From contig NZ_BMKZ01000015.1 of the NCBI RefSeq assembly GCF_014644735.1, positions 1 to 64,000 on the forward strand: a DNA stretch of 64,000 nucleotides. Reading direction: 5' to 3'. The DNA comes from Caldalkalibacillus thermarum (GTDB lineage: Bacteria; Bacillota; Bacilli; Caldalkalibacillales; Caldalkalibacillaceae). The notes under the pieces are model-generated. The model was not told where the DNA came from, did no database searches, and saw nothing but the letters and a program-made list of their open reading frames with translations. How positions within the stretch are numbered: the stretch's first letter is position 1; every line of letters starts with the position of its first letter. Position numbers and translations under genes: made by a program. Below, one piece after another: positions 11,919 through 21,210 of this stretch.

Positions 11919-13057
11919 CCCTGTTCACTTCCCCCAAAGCTATATTGGCGGCTGCGCAAAAGCCAAATGAAAAACGGCCCGCCACACAGTGCAGTGACAA
12001 TCCCGATCGGCAGCTCTTCCGGAGCCAGGATCATGCGGGCAAACACATCGGCCCAAATCAGAAAGATGGCACCTGCCAAAGCGCTGAAGGGCAACACCAG
12101 GCGATGGTCCGCTCCCACCACCAGACGAACCATATGTGGAATCATCAAGCCGACAAAGCCGATTGCTCCGCTGACAGCAACGAGCACTCCAGTGATCAAA
12201 GCGGTGACCATAATCAGGATTTTACGAAAACGGTGCACATCCACCCCCAGTGTGGTGGCTGCTTCATCGCCCATTAATAGCGCATTCAGGGTTCTGTACT
12301 GGATCAGCAGGTAGAACAAGCCAGCGGCGATGGCCAGAGCAGGAATCGTCAAGTACTCCCACCTGGCCCCAGCCAGGCTGCCCATCATCCAGAACAGGGC
12401 GGAGCGGATGGCTTCCTCGCGTGGGGCTGTCATGACGATAAAACTAGTCAGCGCTGAGAGCACCATGGAAATAGCAATGCCGGCCAGAAGCAAGCGGACA
12501 ATGGAAATGCGGCCGCCTACCTGGGCGATAAAAAACACCAGCATGACAGAGAGCAAGGCCCCGCCAAAGGCAGCCAACGCCAGCGCATATTGGCCCAACA
12601 AACCGAATGCCCCGGCTACAATGACAGTTGTTGCGCCCACTGAAGCACCCGAGGAGACTCCCAAAATATACGGGTCAGCCAGGGAATTGCGCACAAGGGC
12701 CTGGATCGCAACGCCCACTGTGGCCAAACCGGCGCCAACCAAACAAGCCAAAAGCACCCTGGGTAAGCGGATGTCCCAGACAATATGGCCGTGGGCCGTG
12801 CTCCAATCAGCCGTAACCGCTCCCCCAATCCAAGGCAGGTTAGCCAGAATAATCTGCCACACCGTGAGGGGCGGCACAGAGACCGGACCAATCATAACGG
12901 CCACTGTCAGGGAGATGACAAAGGTAAGGCCCAACAGAGCCAGTCCTACAACCAGTTTAAACCGCTGTGTTTGATCCCGCTGAAACAAGGGGCGGTTAAA
13001 ACCTGTTGCCAACGTTATTTTCTTGTTTTGTTCCGTGTTTCCCATTGTTTCAGCCAT
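11915..13057 (-). CDS. btuC: ABC transporter permease, BtuC/FecCD type
   Basis: The 380-residue permease has about ten membrane segments and FecCD family motifs: RLPRVLLACLVGAGLATVGVAIQ, NSLADPYILGVSSGA, GAIGFVGLMIPHMVR and a final ELPIGIVTALCGGPFFIWLL. It forms the transmembrane channel of the corrinoid importer. The ATG at 13057 overlaps the end of cobA by 8 bases, which marks it as the true start; the frame extends further only inside cobA. The N-terminal 30 residues before the first helix are polar. Confidence 0.88.
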   Translation of the reverse strand: MAETMGNTEQNKKITLATGFNRPLFQRDQTQRFKLVVGLALLGLTFVISLTVAVMIGPVSVPPLTVWQIILANLPWIGGAVTADWSTAHGHIVWDIRLPRVLLACLVGAGLATVGVAIQALVRNSLADPYILGVSSGASVGATTVIVAGAFGLLGQYALALAAFGGALLSVMLVFFIAQVGGRISIVRLLLAGIAISMVLSALTSFIVMTAPREEAIRSALFWMMGSLAGARWEYLTIPALAIAAGLFYLLIQYRTLNALLMGDEAATTLGVDVHRFRKILIMVTALITGVLVAVSGAIGFVGLMIPHMVRLVVGADHRLVLPFSALAGAIFLIWADVFARMILAPEELPIGIVTALCGGPFFIWLLRSRQYSFGGSEQG

Positions 13058-13901
13058 GCTGCCCACCACCGGATAAGGGAGCCAAAGCTGCAGCATGAAA
13101 CTCCATACTCTTCGCCAGCCTGTCCCTGATGCGAACCACTTCCCCCACCACGATGACGGCCGGAGAACCGATCCTGCTGTCTTGCACCTGCTGTTCAATT
13201 GTCTCCAATGTACCGGTGACTAACTTTTGCCTGGGTGTCGTCGCCCACTGGATCACCGCCACCGGGGTGTCTGGCGCCCTTCCATGGTGAAGCAAAGCAT
13301 GGCAAATCTCCGACAAACGGTTCATACCCATATAAAACACCAGGGTATCGATTCCTCTGGCCAGCGCAGCCCAGGTCCGTTCACACTCTGCACCATCCTG
13401 CCTTCCTTCTGGTGTGCCCGTTTCTTTCGAGTGTGCACAGAAGTCACCTTTTTCCCCGGCATGACCGGTCACCACAGCAAACGAAGAGGCATAGGCCCGG
13501 TGCGTGAGGGGGATGCCCGCCGCTGCTGCTGCCCCGGCAGCTGCTGTCACCCCTGGTACAATTTCAAAGGGAACAGCGTGGGCAGCCAGCCATTCAGCCT
13601 CTTCCCCCACCCGTCCAAAGACCGAGGGATCGCCTCCCTTTAAGCGGGTGACCACTTTGCCTTCCCGTGCCTTCTCCACCAGCAATTGATTGATCCGTTC
13701 CTGGCGCAACGTGTGTTGCCGGGGAGACTTGCCGCAAAAAATCAGCTCTGCTTGGGGAGAGGCATAAGCTAAGAGCTCAGGGCTGGCCAAGCGGTCGTAG
13801 ATGATCACGTCAGCCTCTTGAATGCATTCCAACCCCCGCACGGTAATAAGCTTGGGGTGGCCAGGTCCTGCTCCGACAAGATATACTTTGCCCGTTCCCA
13901 T
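13050..13901 (-). CDS. cobA: Uroporphyrinogen-III C-methyltransferase (SUMT) CobA
   Basis: CobA methylates uroporphyrinogen III at C2 and C7 with SAM to give precorrin-2, the entry to the corrin and siroheme branches. The 283-residue protein has VGAGPGHPKLITVRG at the N-terminus, the RLKGGDPSVFGR loop and VPGVTAAAGAAAAAGIPLTHR, all diagnostic for SUMT. A short insertion of polar residues follows the VVTGHAG segment. GGAGTGAGC precedes the ATG. It competes with HemE, encoded elsewhere in this window, for the same substrate. Confidence 0.95.
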   Translation of the reverse strand: MGTGKVYLVGAGPGHPKLITVRGLECIQEADVIIYDRLASPELLAYASPQAELIFCGKSPRQHTLRQERINQLLVEKAREGKVVTRLKGGDPSVFGRVGEEAEWLAAHAVPFEIVPGVTAAAGAAAAAGIPLTHRAYASSFAVVTGHAGEKGDFCAHSKETGTPEGRQDGAECERTWAALARGIDTLVFYMGMNRLSEICHALLHHGRAPDTPVAVIQWATTPRQKLVTGTLETIEQQVQDSRIGSPAVIVVGEVVRIRDRLAKSMEFHAAALAPLSGGGQHG

Positions 13902-13924
13902 CTGCTCACTCCTTCCTGATCACT

Positions 13925-14686
13925 TTAAATCTCATCCTCGCTTTGCTGCTGCCCAGATTGCTTCAGAGCAGGGTCAGAGTCACCATCTTGTCCGGCTTCC
14001 CTCTCCACTTCTGCTGTAGCACTTCCGGCACCACGACCGGCAGGACTTCCGGCCGCTGTACTTAACAGGCGGCGGTAACGTGCTGACCGTTCTTTCTGTT
14101 TACCCTCTCTGGTTAAGCGCAGAAAAACAGGATCCAAAAGGGCAGCAAACAACCTTTGCCTCTGTTTTTGATCCGGCACATGCTGCAATATCTCCAAGCG
14201 GCACTGGGCCAGAAAATCGACATAGTCGGCATAGACCTCATCATAGCGTTCAGCCAATTCTGCAGTAATCTGCTTGGCCAATCCCGGACTGGCACCCGAA
14301 GTGGAGACACTGATGGAGAGCTTTCCCTGCCGCAATGTCGTAGGAACAACAAAATCACTTAAGTCAGGGCGGTCCACGATATTGATCCACTGGTACGGTT
14401 CCAAGGCGTTGTAAACCGCTAAGTTCACCTGGGGATCATTGGTGGCGGCTATCACCAACCGGGCCCCCCGTATATCCCCAGGTTCAAACCGCTTGTCCAG
14501 CCACCTGATTTTCCCGTGCCCGGCCCATTCTTGAAGACGAGGGGCCAGATCCGGGCTGACCACCGTCACTTGAGCCCCAGCCTCCAACAGCTTGCCCACT
14601 TTCCTGGCCGCTACCGTCCCGCCCCCAACCACCACAACGGGCAGCCCTGCAATGTTTAAAATGACGGGATATCCCGGTTGACTCAC
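13925..14686 (-). CDS. sirC: Precorrin-2 dehydrogenase (CysG N-terminal/SirC type)
   Basis: This NAD-dependent enzyme oxidises precorrin-2 to sirohydrochlorin, the substrate of CbiX. The 253-residue protein has the Rossmann motif VVVVGGGTVAARKV, ATNDPQVNLAV, IVDRPDLSDFVVPTTLRQG and SISVSTSGASPGLAKQI, as in the CysG N-terminal half. The last 45 residues are a low-complexity tail rich in Ala, Gly, Glu and Gln, not typical of the family and probably disordered. The start overlaps the stop of cobT by 4 bases. Confidence 0.93.
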   Translation of the reverse strand: MSQPGYPVILNIAGLPVVVVGGGTVAARKVGKLLEAGAQVTVVSPDLAPRLQEWAGHGKIRWLDKRFEPGDIRGARLVIAATNDPQVNLAVYNALEPYQWINIVDRPDLSDFVVPTTLRQGKLSISVSTSGASPGLAKQITAELAERYDEVYADYVDFLAQCRLEILQHVPDQKQRQRLFAALLDPVFLRLTREGKQKERSARYRRLLSTAAGSPAGRGAGSATAEVEREAGQDGDSDPALKQSGQQQSEDEI

Positions 14687-15552
14687 CGTTCTCCCCCTTC
14701 CGTCACGCCAGCTTCCTGAAAGGTGGCCATTTCCCCGATCATGCGGCAGGCTGCTTCAACAAGGGGGAACGCCACAGCCGCTCCGCTCCCTTCGCCCAGC
14801 CGCATGCCTAAATCGAGTAACGGCTCTTTGTCCAATAAGCTGAGGGCAACCTGATGTCCCGGTTCTTGGGAACGATGGCCGGCCAACAGGACATCACTGA
14901 CACGGGGACACAATTTGACCGCTAACAGGGCAGCTACTGTACAGATAAACCCGTCCGCAATCACGGGGATGCGGTGCTTGGCTGCAGCCAGCATGGCGCT
15001 CGATGCGGTGGTGTTGCCAATCCCCATTTCACCTACAATCAGACTTTTAATCCCGCGTTTAATCAGCGCCTCGGCCCGCTCAATGCCCGCTTCAATTGCA
15101 GCCACCGCTTCCTCCTGGGACATCGCTGGTTCCTTTAAAAAATTGGCTGTGCCATAACGCACTTTGCGCGAAACCAATCCTGAAGCCTCAAGAGGCTGGG
15201 CCACGCCCACATCCACCACTTCAAGCAAAGCACCAATCTGGCGGGCAAATACATTAATAGCGGCTCCCCCTTGCAGAAAGTTACGGACCATTTGTGCCGT
15301 CACTTCCTGCGGATAGGCGGACACCCCTTCTTCAGCAACCCCGTGGTCAGCAGCGAAGACAATGATTCCCGGCGGAGACACCCGGGGCTTCACCTGGCCA
15401 GTGATGGTGGCCAGCTGCACAGCAATGGCTTCCAGCCGGCCCAGACTGCCCTTAGGCTTTGTTAATGTGTCCAGATAACGGGCTGCCTCCTGACCCACCT
15501 GGTGGTCAACGGACGGTATGCTCAGGCAGTAGTGATTCAGGCTTGCTTGCAT
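14683..15552 (-). CDS. cobT: Nicotinate-nucleotide:dimethylbenzimidazole phosphoribosyltransferase CobT with an internal in-frame deletion
   Basis: CobT makes alpha-ribazole phosphate for the lower cobalamin ligand. The N-terminal part (TKPKGSLGRLE, VFAADHGVAEEGVSAYP, VGEMGIGNTT) and the C-terminal part (PVIADGFI, RLGEGSGAAVAFPLVEAA with the catalytic glutamate, MATFQEAGV) are well conserved. Between GNTTASSA and MLAAAKHRIPV about 60 residues are missing, and the protein is 289 rather than about 350 residues. The missing block normally carries a lysine and a VGGF segment of the phosphoribose site. The frame is kept, but activity is doubtful. It overlaps the cobyric acid synthase gene by 16 bases. 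Confidence 0.88.
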   Translation of the reverse strand: MQASLNHYCLSIPSVDHQVGQEAARYLDTLTKPKGSLGRLEAIAVQLATITGQVKPRVSPPGIIVFAADHGVAEEGVSAYPQEVTAQMVRNFLQGGAAINVFARQIGALLEVVDVGVAQPLEASGLVSRKVRYGTANFLKEPAMSQEEAVAAIEAGIERAEALIKRGIKSLIVGEMGIGNTTASSAMLAAAKHRIPVIADGFICTVAALLAVKLCPRVSDVLLAGHRSQEPGHQVALSLLDKEPLLDLGMRLGEGSGAAVAFPLVEAACRMIGEMATFQEAGVTEGGER

Positions 15553-17180
15553 TGTCCGTTTCTCCTTGTGTGATAGCTTTGCATCAACGCTTCTATCCGT
15601 TCCACCTGCACATGTTTTTTAACTTCGTCAGCGAGCACATCAAAGGCTTGTTCACGCAGGCTCAAGTAGGAGACACGCTCGCTGAGCGGTGCCCATCCTT
15701 TTTTGAGCCGCAAATGGTCTAACAAGGCCCAGCGGAAGGCATCATTATGGAAAATGCCATGAAAATAGGTTCCCATCACCGCACCGTCAGCTGTGATGAG
15801 GCCGTCCGTCCATGGGGCACTTCTGCAGGGGACAGCTTGTGCTGAGATCACCTTTTGACCTTCCCCATCCTTCCCGGTGCAGCCACTCCTGTGCTCCACT
15901 TGAATCAAGGGTGAAACATGTCCCTGTTGGGCAAACACCTGGGACTGGCCCATGTGAATCTCATAGCCGCTGACCGCAAACGTTTGCCTGCCAAAGGTTA
16001 ACCGCCCCCTTGAGCGGACGGTGGTTTTGGTCCGGGTCAGGCGGGTGACAAGGGGTAAGAGGCCCAAACCTTCCGCTTCTTGCAGGTCAGTCTCCACGTG
16101 ATCGGGATCGGCAATGGAGCGGCCCAGTATCTGGTACCCGCCGCAAATGCCAAACACCACACTTTTTCCCTCGCCGACCAGTTGCTTGATCCTGTTGGCC
16201 AGACCTGACTTTTTGACAAAAAGTAAATCTTCAATGGTGTTTTTGCTGCCAGGCAAAATGATCAAATCCGGTTGCCCCAGCTCCCGGGCCGCCGTCACAT
16301 ACCGAACCTGGCAGTCTGTTTCCGCCATGAACGGATCCAGGTCTGTAAAATTGCTGATCATGGGCAGCTTGACTACCGCAATATCCAAAACGTTGTCCTG
16401 CTTGTGGTCCGGTTTAAAACGACTGAGCACCACCGAATCCTCTGCCTCAATCCATAACCCGTGAATATACGGCAGCACCCCCAGCACCGGCTTGCCCGTA
16501 TAGCCTTCAAACCAGTCCAGTCCCGGCTTGAGCAAGCTGAGATCGCCCCGGAACTTATTAATAATCACCCCGATGACCCGTTCCCGGTCTTCCGGTTCCA
16601 AAAGTTGGAGGGTCCCGACCAGATTGGCAAACACCCCGCCACGCTCAATGTCAGCCACTAAAATCACTGGCGCATCGGCCATCCTGGCCACCCGCATATT
16701 GACCAGCTCCCGGTCATTCAGGTTAATTTCAGCCGGGCTTCCTGCTCCTTCAATGACAATGCGCTCATACTGCCGGGCCAGCCGGGCATACGCTTCTTGG
16801 ATCACGGCCAGGCCCTGTTCAAAAAACGAGGTGCGATACTCCCCCGCCTTCATATTCTTGAACGGCCGGCCATGGACCACGATCTGAGCTTCCGCTTCCC
16901 TGGAAGGCTTGATTAGAATGGGATTCATGTCGGTGGTGGCAGTCACCCCCGCCGCCTCTGCCTGCACCCCCTGGGCACGCCCAATTTCCTTGCCGTCCAC
17001 GGTGACATAAGAATTGAGGGCCATGTTTTGGGATTTAAAGGGAGCCGTCCGGTACCCCTGCCGGGCAAACAGGCGGCAGAAGGCCGTGACCAGGACGCTT
17101 TTGCCCACATCAGAACCCGTCCCCTGAAACATCAAAGGCAGGGCCGTGCCGCGGGAAACGTTTTTTGAACGGCTAGCCAT
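15537..17180 (-). CDS. cbiP: Cobyric acid synthase CbiP/CobQ
   Basis: The enzyme amidates four side chains of adenosylcobyrinic a,c-diamide using glutamine and ATP. The 547-residue protein starts with an ATP-binding DTBS-like domain (MFQGTGSDVGKS, FKSQNMALNSYVT, EGAGSPAEINL, ADIERGGVFA). It ends with a class I glutamine amidotransferase domain: nucleophile in FGICGGYQILG and histidine in GTYFHGIFHND. The ATG at 17180 overlaps the end of cbiA. It is slightly longer than the usual 490-510 residues, with insertions in the amidotransferase domain. Confidence 0.94.
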   Translation of the reverse strand: MASRSKNVSRGTALPLMFQGTGSDVGKSVLVTAFCRLFARQGYRTAPFKSQNMALNSYVTVDGKEIGRAQGVQAEAAGVTATTDMNPILIKPSREAEAQIVVHGRPFKNMKAGEYRTSFFEQGLAVIQEAYARLARQYERIVIEGAGSPAEINLNDRELVNMRVARMADAPVILVADIERGGVFANLVGTLQLLEPEDRERVIGVIINKFRGDLSLLKPGLDWFEGYTGKPVLGVLPYIHGLWIEAEDSVVLSRFKPDHKQDNVLDIAVVKLPMISNFTDLDPFMAETDCQVRYVTAARELGQPDLIILPGSKNTIEDLLFVKKSGLANRIKQLVGEGKSVVFGICGGYQILGRSIADPDHVETDLQEAEGLGLLPLVTRLTRTKTTVRSRGRLTFGRQTFAVSGYEIHMGQSQVFAQQGHVSPLIQVEHRSGCTGKDGEGQKVISAQAVPCRSAPWTDGLITADGAVMGTYFHGIFHNDAFRWALLDHLRLKKGWAPLSERVSYLSLREQAFDVLADEVKKHVQVERIEALMQSYHTRRNGQCKQA

Positions 17181-18546
17181 GGTTTTGCCACTCCAGACAA
17201 GCCTGGATCCAGCGCTCCACCAAATCTGGAGCTGAAGCAAAGTGCAGATGGGTATACCCGGCAATCAGCCCCTTGTACTGAACCCCTTCTGCCTTCGTCC
17301 CCCTCAATCCGGATGTGCGATAAGCCGCCGGAAAGTCTCCTTGCGGTTCATAAACGGAGTAATGAAACTCGTGCCCCTTGGCTGTGGCGCCAGCTGGAAG
17401 CAGGTAATTGCCTTCCTCTCCCTTAACCTCCCTGTATCCTAAAGCAGCCAGCTTGTCCTGCATTTTCACCTTGCCCGGGATGATGCCCACCATGTCATGG
17501 ACTTCCCCCTCGGTGGTTTCAATGGCCTCCGTCAAGTACATAAACCCGCCGCATTCGGCCAGGGCGGGAATGCCCCTTTCAATCGCCTCCTTAACGGATG
17601 CTTTGGCCTGTGTTTGCCCGGCCAGCTCCGCGGCAAACTCTTCCGGAAACCCTCCTCCGATATATAAACCGGCACTGCCAGCGGGTACCGGCTCTCCCGC
17701 CAAGGGAGAGAAAAAGGCCAGCTTTGCTCCATAAGCCTCCAGCAATTCCAGATTTTCGGGATAATAGAAGTTAAACGCCGCATCCCGGGCTACAGCGATT
17801 TGAACCTGCGCCTTTCGCTTCGGTTGAAACAAGCTTGCATCTGCACCAATCAGGGGTTCAGCATCAGCCAAGGCCAGCACCTGCTCCAGATCAACAGTCC
17901 GGGACACCCACCCGGCCAGCTGGTCAAAAAAGGCGTCCAGCTCGCCCCGCTCAATGGCCGGCACTAAGCCTAAGTGCCTTTCCGGAATGTGCAAGTCACT
18001 GTTCCGCTCCAGATAGCCGGTCACCGGAATGCCACATTCTTGCTCAATGGCTTTTTTCACCAGACGGAAATGGCCAATACTTCCCACTTTGTTAGCCACA
18101 ACTCCCGCAATGTTGACCGCAGGTTCCAAAGCCTGAAAACCTTTTACAATGGCTGCCGCGCTGCGGGCCATACTGTGACAATTGACCACCAAAAGCACCG
18201 GACTTTCCGTAATCAAACTGATCTCCGCCGTACTGCCCCGGTTATTCAACGGGCTTTTGCCATCATAAAAGCCCATGACACCTTCAATAATAGAGATGTC
18301 GGCTCCTTCACTTCCCCTGTTCAGAATGGCCTTGACGACCGCTTCGTTAAACATCCAGCTGTCCAGGTTGCGGGAGGGACGTCCCGTCACAGCGGTGTGG
18401 TAGGTGGGGTCAATATAGTCCGGGCCACACTTAAACCCTTGGACGGTATATCCTTTTTTTCTCAACGCCGCCATCAAGCCCAGGGTCAAAGTGGTTTTGC
18501 CCACCCCGCTGCCTGTTCCGGCAATGACGATTCTCTTTTCTGTCAC
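17173..18546 (-). CDS. cbiA: Cobyrinic acid a,c-diamide synthase CbiA/CobB
   Basis: CbiA amidates the a and c carboxylates of cobyrinate, or of cobalt-containing cobyrinate in the anaerobic route. The 457-residue protein has the P-loop IAGTGSGVGKTTLT, FKCGPDYIDPTYH, EGVMGFYDG and the amidotransferase nucleophile in LAECGGFMYL, with HEFHYS near the end. Length and domain order are normal. It overlaps cbiP by 8 bases. The 41-base gap to cbiG holds GGAGGATCAGAGGTGAC as ribosome-binding region. Confidence 0.94.
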   Translation of the reverse strand: MTEKRIVIAGTGSGVGKTTLTLGLMAALRKKGYTVQGFKCGPDYIDPTYHTAVTGRPSRNLDSWMFNEAVVKAILNRGSEGADISIIEGVMGFYDGKSPLNNRGSTAEISLITESPVLLVVNCHSMARSAAAIVKGFQALEPAVNIAGVVANKVGSIGHFRLVKKAIEQECGIPVTGYLERNSDLHIPERHLGLVPAIERGELDAFFDQLAGWVSRTVDLEQVLALADAEPLIGADASLFQPKRKAQVQIAVARDAAFNFYYPENLELLEAYGAKLAFFSPLAGEPVPAGSAGLYIGGGFPEEFAAELAGQTQAKASVKEAIERGIPALAECGGFMYLTEAIETTEGEVHDMVGIIPGKVKMQDKLAALGYREVKGEEGNYLLPAGATAKGHEFHYSVYEPQGDFPAAYRTSGLRGTKAEGVQYKGLIAGYTHLHFASAPDLVERWIQACLEWQNHG

Positions 18547-18587
18547 CTCTGATCCTCCTATCTTCCTATCCGGCTCTTATCTTCACT

Positions 18588-19730
18588 TCAGGAATGGCGG
18601 AGACGGCCAACGGAGATGGTCACATTGCCCGATTTTTTCTTCACCAGATCCAACTGGTTGACACCAGTGTACACTTTGACCGCCGGTTCACTGACGCCAT
18701 ATGCTCCGGTGTACTTGTACACCGCCTCTGAAGGTTGTTCAATAGGAACTGAGTTCAATGTCTGCGGACTGTAGGTGACAAACTCCCAGCCGTATTTTTC
18801 CACAACCGCTAAGAGCCCCGGCTCATCCTTTTTTAAATCGATGGTGCATAAGGCTTTCACACTTTTAATGGAAAACTTCAATTCTGCCAGCGTTTCCTTA
18901 ATGACAGATTCGATTTCTTCCGCGCTGGTCCCTCTGTTACACCCCACGCCTAAGACGATCACTTTGGGCCGGTACAACACCCCGTTCTCCAAAATGACCT
19001 CTTCATCCGGGCTGAGCATACGGTGTGTCACCACCAGGGCCGCTTGCGGGTTCATGTCCAAGGCTTCGCTGATGGAATCAAACACGTGAATGTTGGACGG
19101 CAAAGGACGTTCATACGTCCACCAGTTCCGCTCCCCTGATTCTTGCACCACCGCCACCTGCTCTTCATTCACCACCGCTGCGCTGACCGGCGTCAGCTTC
19201 TCGGGCGATTCCCATTCCCAGCCAAACTGGCGCCCAAACAGATCCACAGCAATGGTTTGTTGCACATCGGACGCGGTGGTCACCACCGGGGTCGCTCCCA
19301 GACAAGACGCCACCTCCCGGGTCAGGGCGTTGGCTCCCCCCAGATGCCCGGAAAGCACACTGATGGCAAACTGGCCTTTATCATCGACAACAACAACCGC
19401 CGGGTCCGTTTTTTTGTCCTTCAATAGTGGCGCAATCATCCGCACCACGGCGCCCAGGGAAATGATTAATACTAGGCCTCTGTAGGTTTGGAATAAAGCG
19501 GGCAAGAGCAGGCGGACACTGCCGTCAAACAGCTGGATGCCTTTTTCCCCTTCGTCCCCCTGTTCAAATTTGGACATGTAATACACATCGGTTTGGGGCA
19601 TGAGCTTGCCCAGTTCTCTGGCCATGCCCACGCCGTGCTTGGTAATGGCCACGACAGCAAAAACCCCTTTGGCCATGATATTGGGGTCTCTGCCTTCTTT
19701 AAGCTGAATCACCGTCTGCCCGTTCATCAC
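18588..19730 (-). CDS. cbiG: Cobalt-precorrin-5A hydrolase CbiG
   Basis: CbiG opens the delta-lactone of cobalt-precorrin-5A and releases acetaldehyde, a step specific to the anaerobic pathway. The 380-residue protein has the N-terminal GLVLIISLGAVVRMIAPLL and DPAVVVVDDKGQFAISVLSGHLGGAN, and the C-terminal domain IVLGVGCNRGTSAEEIE typical of CbiG. The start overlaps the end of cbiF by 4 bases (ATGA). Presence of cbiG, cbiD and cbiX shows that this organism inserts cobalt early. Confidence 0.94.
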   Translation of the reverse strand: MMNGQTVIQLKEGRDPNIMAKGVFAVVAITKHGVGMARELGKLMPQTDVYYMSKFEQGDEGEKGIQLFDGSVRLLLPALFQTYRGLVLIISLGAVVRMIAPLLKDKKTDPAVVVVDDKGQFAISVLSGHLGGANALTREVASCLGATPVVTTASDVQQTIAVDLFGRQFGWEWESPEKLTPVSAAVVNEEQVAVVQESGERNWWTYERPLPSNIHVFDSISEALDMNPQAALVVTHRMLSPDEEVILENGVLYRPKVIVLGVGCNRGTSAEEIESVIKETLAELKFSIKSVKALCTIDLKKDEPGLLAVVEKYGWEFVTYSPQTLNSVPIEQPSEAVYKYTGAYGVSEPAVKVYTGVNQLDLVKKKSGNVTISVGRLRHS

Positions 19731-20503
19731 TGTTTCACCCCCTGACGGTATCCGTGTGTAAAGGCGGGATCGTACAGCTTGGACCGGTAAGCGGCCAGTC
19801 TCTCGTGATCAGGCTCTAAAGCCCAGCCTGCTAAAATCATGGCCTGAGAACGAACCCCGGCCCGGCGCATTGCTTCCGGCAAATCTCGCAAGTTGGTGCG
19901 TATCACTTTTTGGTCGGGCCAGCTGGCTTTGTACACCACAGCGACCGGTGTCTCATCACGCCAGCCCGCCTCCTTTAACTCTTGAACCACCTTTTTTGCT
20001 AATGTGGCACTGAGAAAGAGCGCCAGGGTGCAGTGATGACGGGCCAAATCCTTTAATTTCTCCCGCTCGGGCATGGGCGTCCGGCCTTCTGTCCGGGTCA
20101 AAATGACCGTTTGGGTCAGTTCAGGGATGGTCAGCTCTGCCCCTAACGCTGCGGCTGCCGCAAATACCGAGCTGACTCCGGGAATGATTTCATAGGGAAT
20201 GCCGTTCTGTTTCAAGCGGATGATCTGCTCCATGACCGCTCCGAACACGGCAGGATCCCCGGTGTGGATGCGGGCCACGACTTTCCCCTGCCGTACAGCG
20301 TCAATCATCATAGCCATCATCTCTTCCAAGGTTAGACCAGCGCTTTTAATCACTTCCGCTTCCGGTTTGGCCTCGGCTATCAAGCGCTCACTCACCAGAG
20401 AGTCGGTATACATGACCACATCGGCACGGCGTAAAATGTTTAAGCCTTTAACCGTAATCAGTTCCGGATCTCCAGGCCCGGCGCCAATAATGTACACTTT
20501 CAC
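19727..20503 (-). CDS. cbiF: Cobalt-precorrin-4 C11-methyltransferase CbiF
   Basis: CbiF transfers a methyl group from SAM to C11 of cobalt-precorrin-4. The 258-residue protein has [38 protein letters not shown] and IPGVSSVFAAAAALGAELT, the set that marks CbiF/CobM. The start is GTG at 20503, sharing GTGA with the cbiL stop; the longer frame upstream lies inside cbiL. The C-terminus is of normal length. Confidence 0.93.
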   Translation of the reverse strand: MKVYIIGAGPGDPELITVKGLNILRRADVVMYTDSLVSERLIAEAKPEAEVIKSAGLTLEEMMAMMIDAVRQGKVVARIHTGDPAVFGAVMEQIIRLKQNGIPYEIIPGVSSVFAAAAALGAELTIPELTQTVILTRTEGRTPMPEREKLKDLARHHCTLALFLSATLAKKVVQELKEAGWRDETPVAVVYKASWPDQKVIRTNLRDLPEAMRRAGVRSQAMILAGWALEPDHERLAAYRSKLYDPAFTHGYRQGVKQ

Positions 20504-21210
20504 CTTTTTCTCACCACCATGAGCGTTAAATACTCCAGTTCCAGCCCGTCTAATCTGTCCACATCCCAAATGACCTCTTCGTCTGAGGTCACTTTGGTCA
20601 CCACGGAAGCATTGCGGCGCAGGTCAAGTTCATCCAGCACAGACAAGAGCAAATCCAGTACCTTGGCCACTTTCAAGAAAACCACACAATCGTTCTCCTC
20701 CAGCACCTTGCGCATTGCTTCCCGGTCATGTGTGGCAGGGACGATGGCCACCCGCTCATCCCCATCGGCCAAATCGATCCCCAATCGCGCGGCGGCGCCA
20801 TTGATGGAGGAGATGCCAGGCACCGCTTGGATCTTCACTTCAGGATACTGTTCTTGCATCACCCGTTTCATATGAATAAACGTGCTGTACAGCAGGGGAT
20901 CCCCTTCGGTGACAAAAGCCACATCTTGCCCCCGCCGGAGATATTCCCACAGGGTGGCTGTAGTGTTGTTCCACTCCCGTTCCAGGATGTTTTGGTCTTT
21001 GGTCATGGGAAAGACCAGGCCCACCTGCTCCTTTTCCCCAGCTGGAATGAACGCTTCAGCAATCCGGTGGGCGTAGCTTTTGCTTCCTTTTCTTTTTTTG
21101 GGATAGGCAATCACGGGCACCTGCTGCAAAATGCGAAAAGCTTTAACGGTAATCAGTTCCGGATCGCCCGGTCCCACTCCGACACCATACAACGTCCCTA
21201 CCTTGTTCAT
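20500..21210 (-). CDS. cbiL: Precorrin-2 C20-methyltransferase CbiL
   Basis: CbiL methylates C20 of cobalt-factor II or precorrin-2 with SAM. The 236-residue protein has [50 protein letters not shown] and [12 protein letters not shown], as expected. It overlaps both neighbours by 4 bases, so translation through this part of the operon is tightly coupled. Confidence 0.94.
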   Translation of the reverse strand: MNKVGTLYGVGVGPGDPELITVKAFRILQQVPVIAYPKKRKGSKSYAHRIAEAFIPAGEKEQVGLVFPMTKDQNILEREWNNTTATLWEYLRRGQDVAFVTEGDPLLYSTFIHMKRVMQEQYPEVKIQAVPGISSINGAAARLGIDLADGDERVAIVPATHDREAMRKVLEENDCVVFLKVAKVLDLLLSVLDELDLRRNASVVTKVTSDEEVIWDVDRLDGLELEYLTLMVVRKR

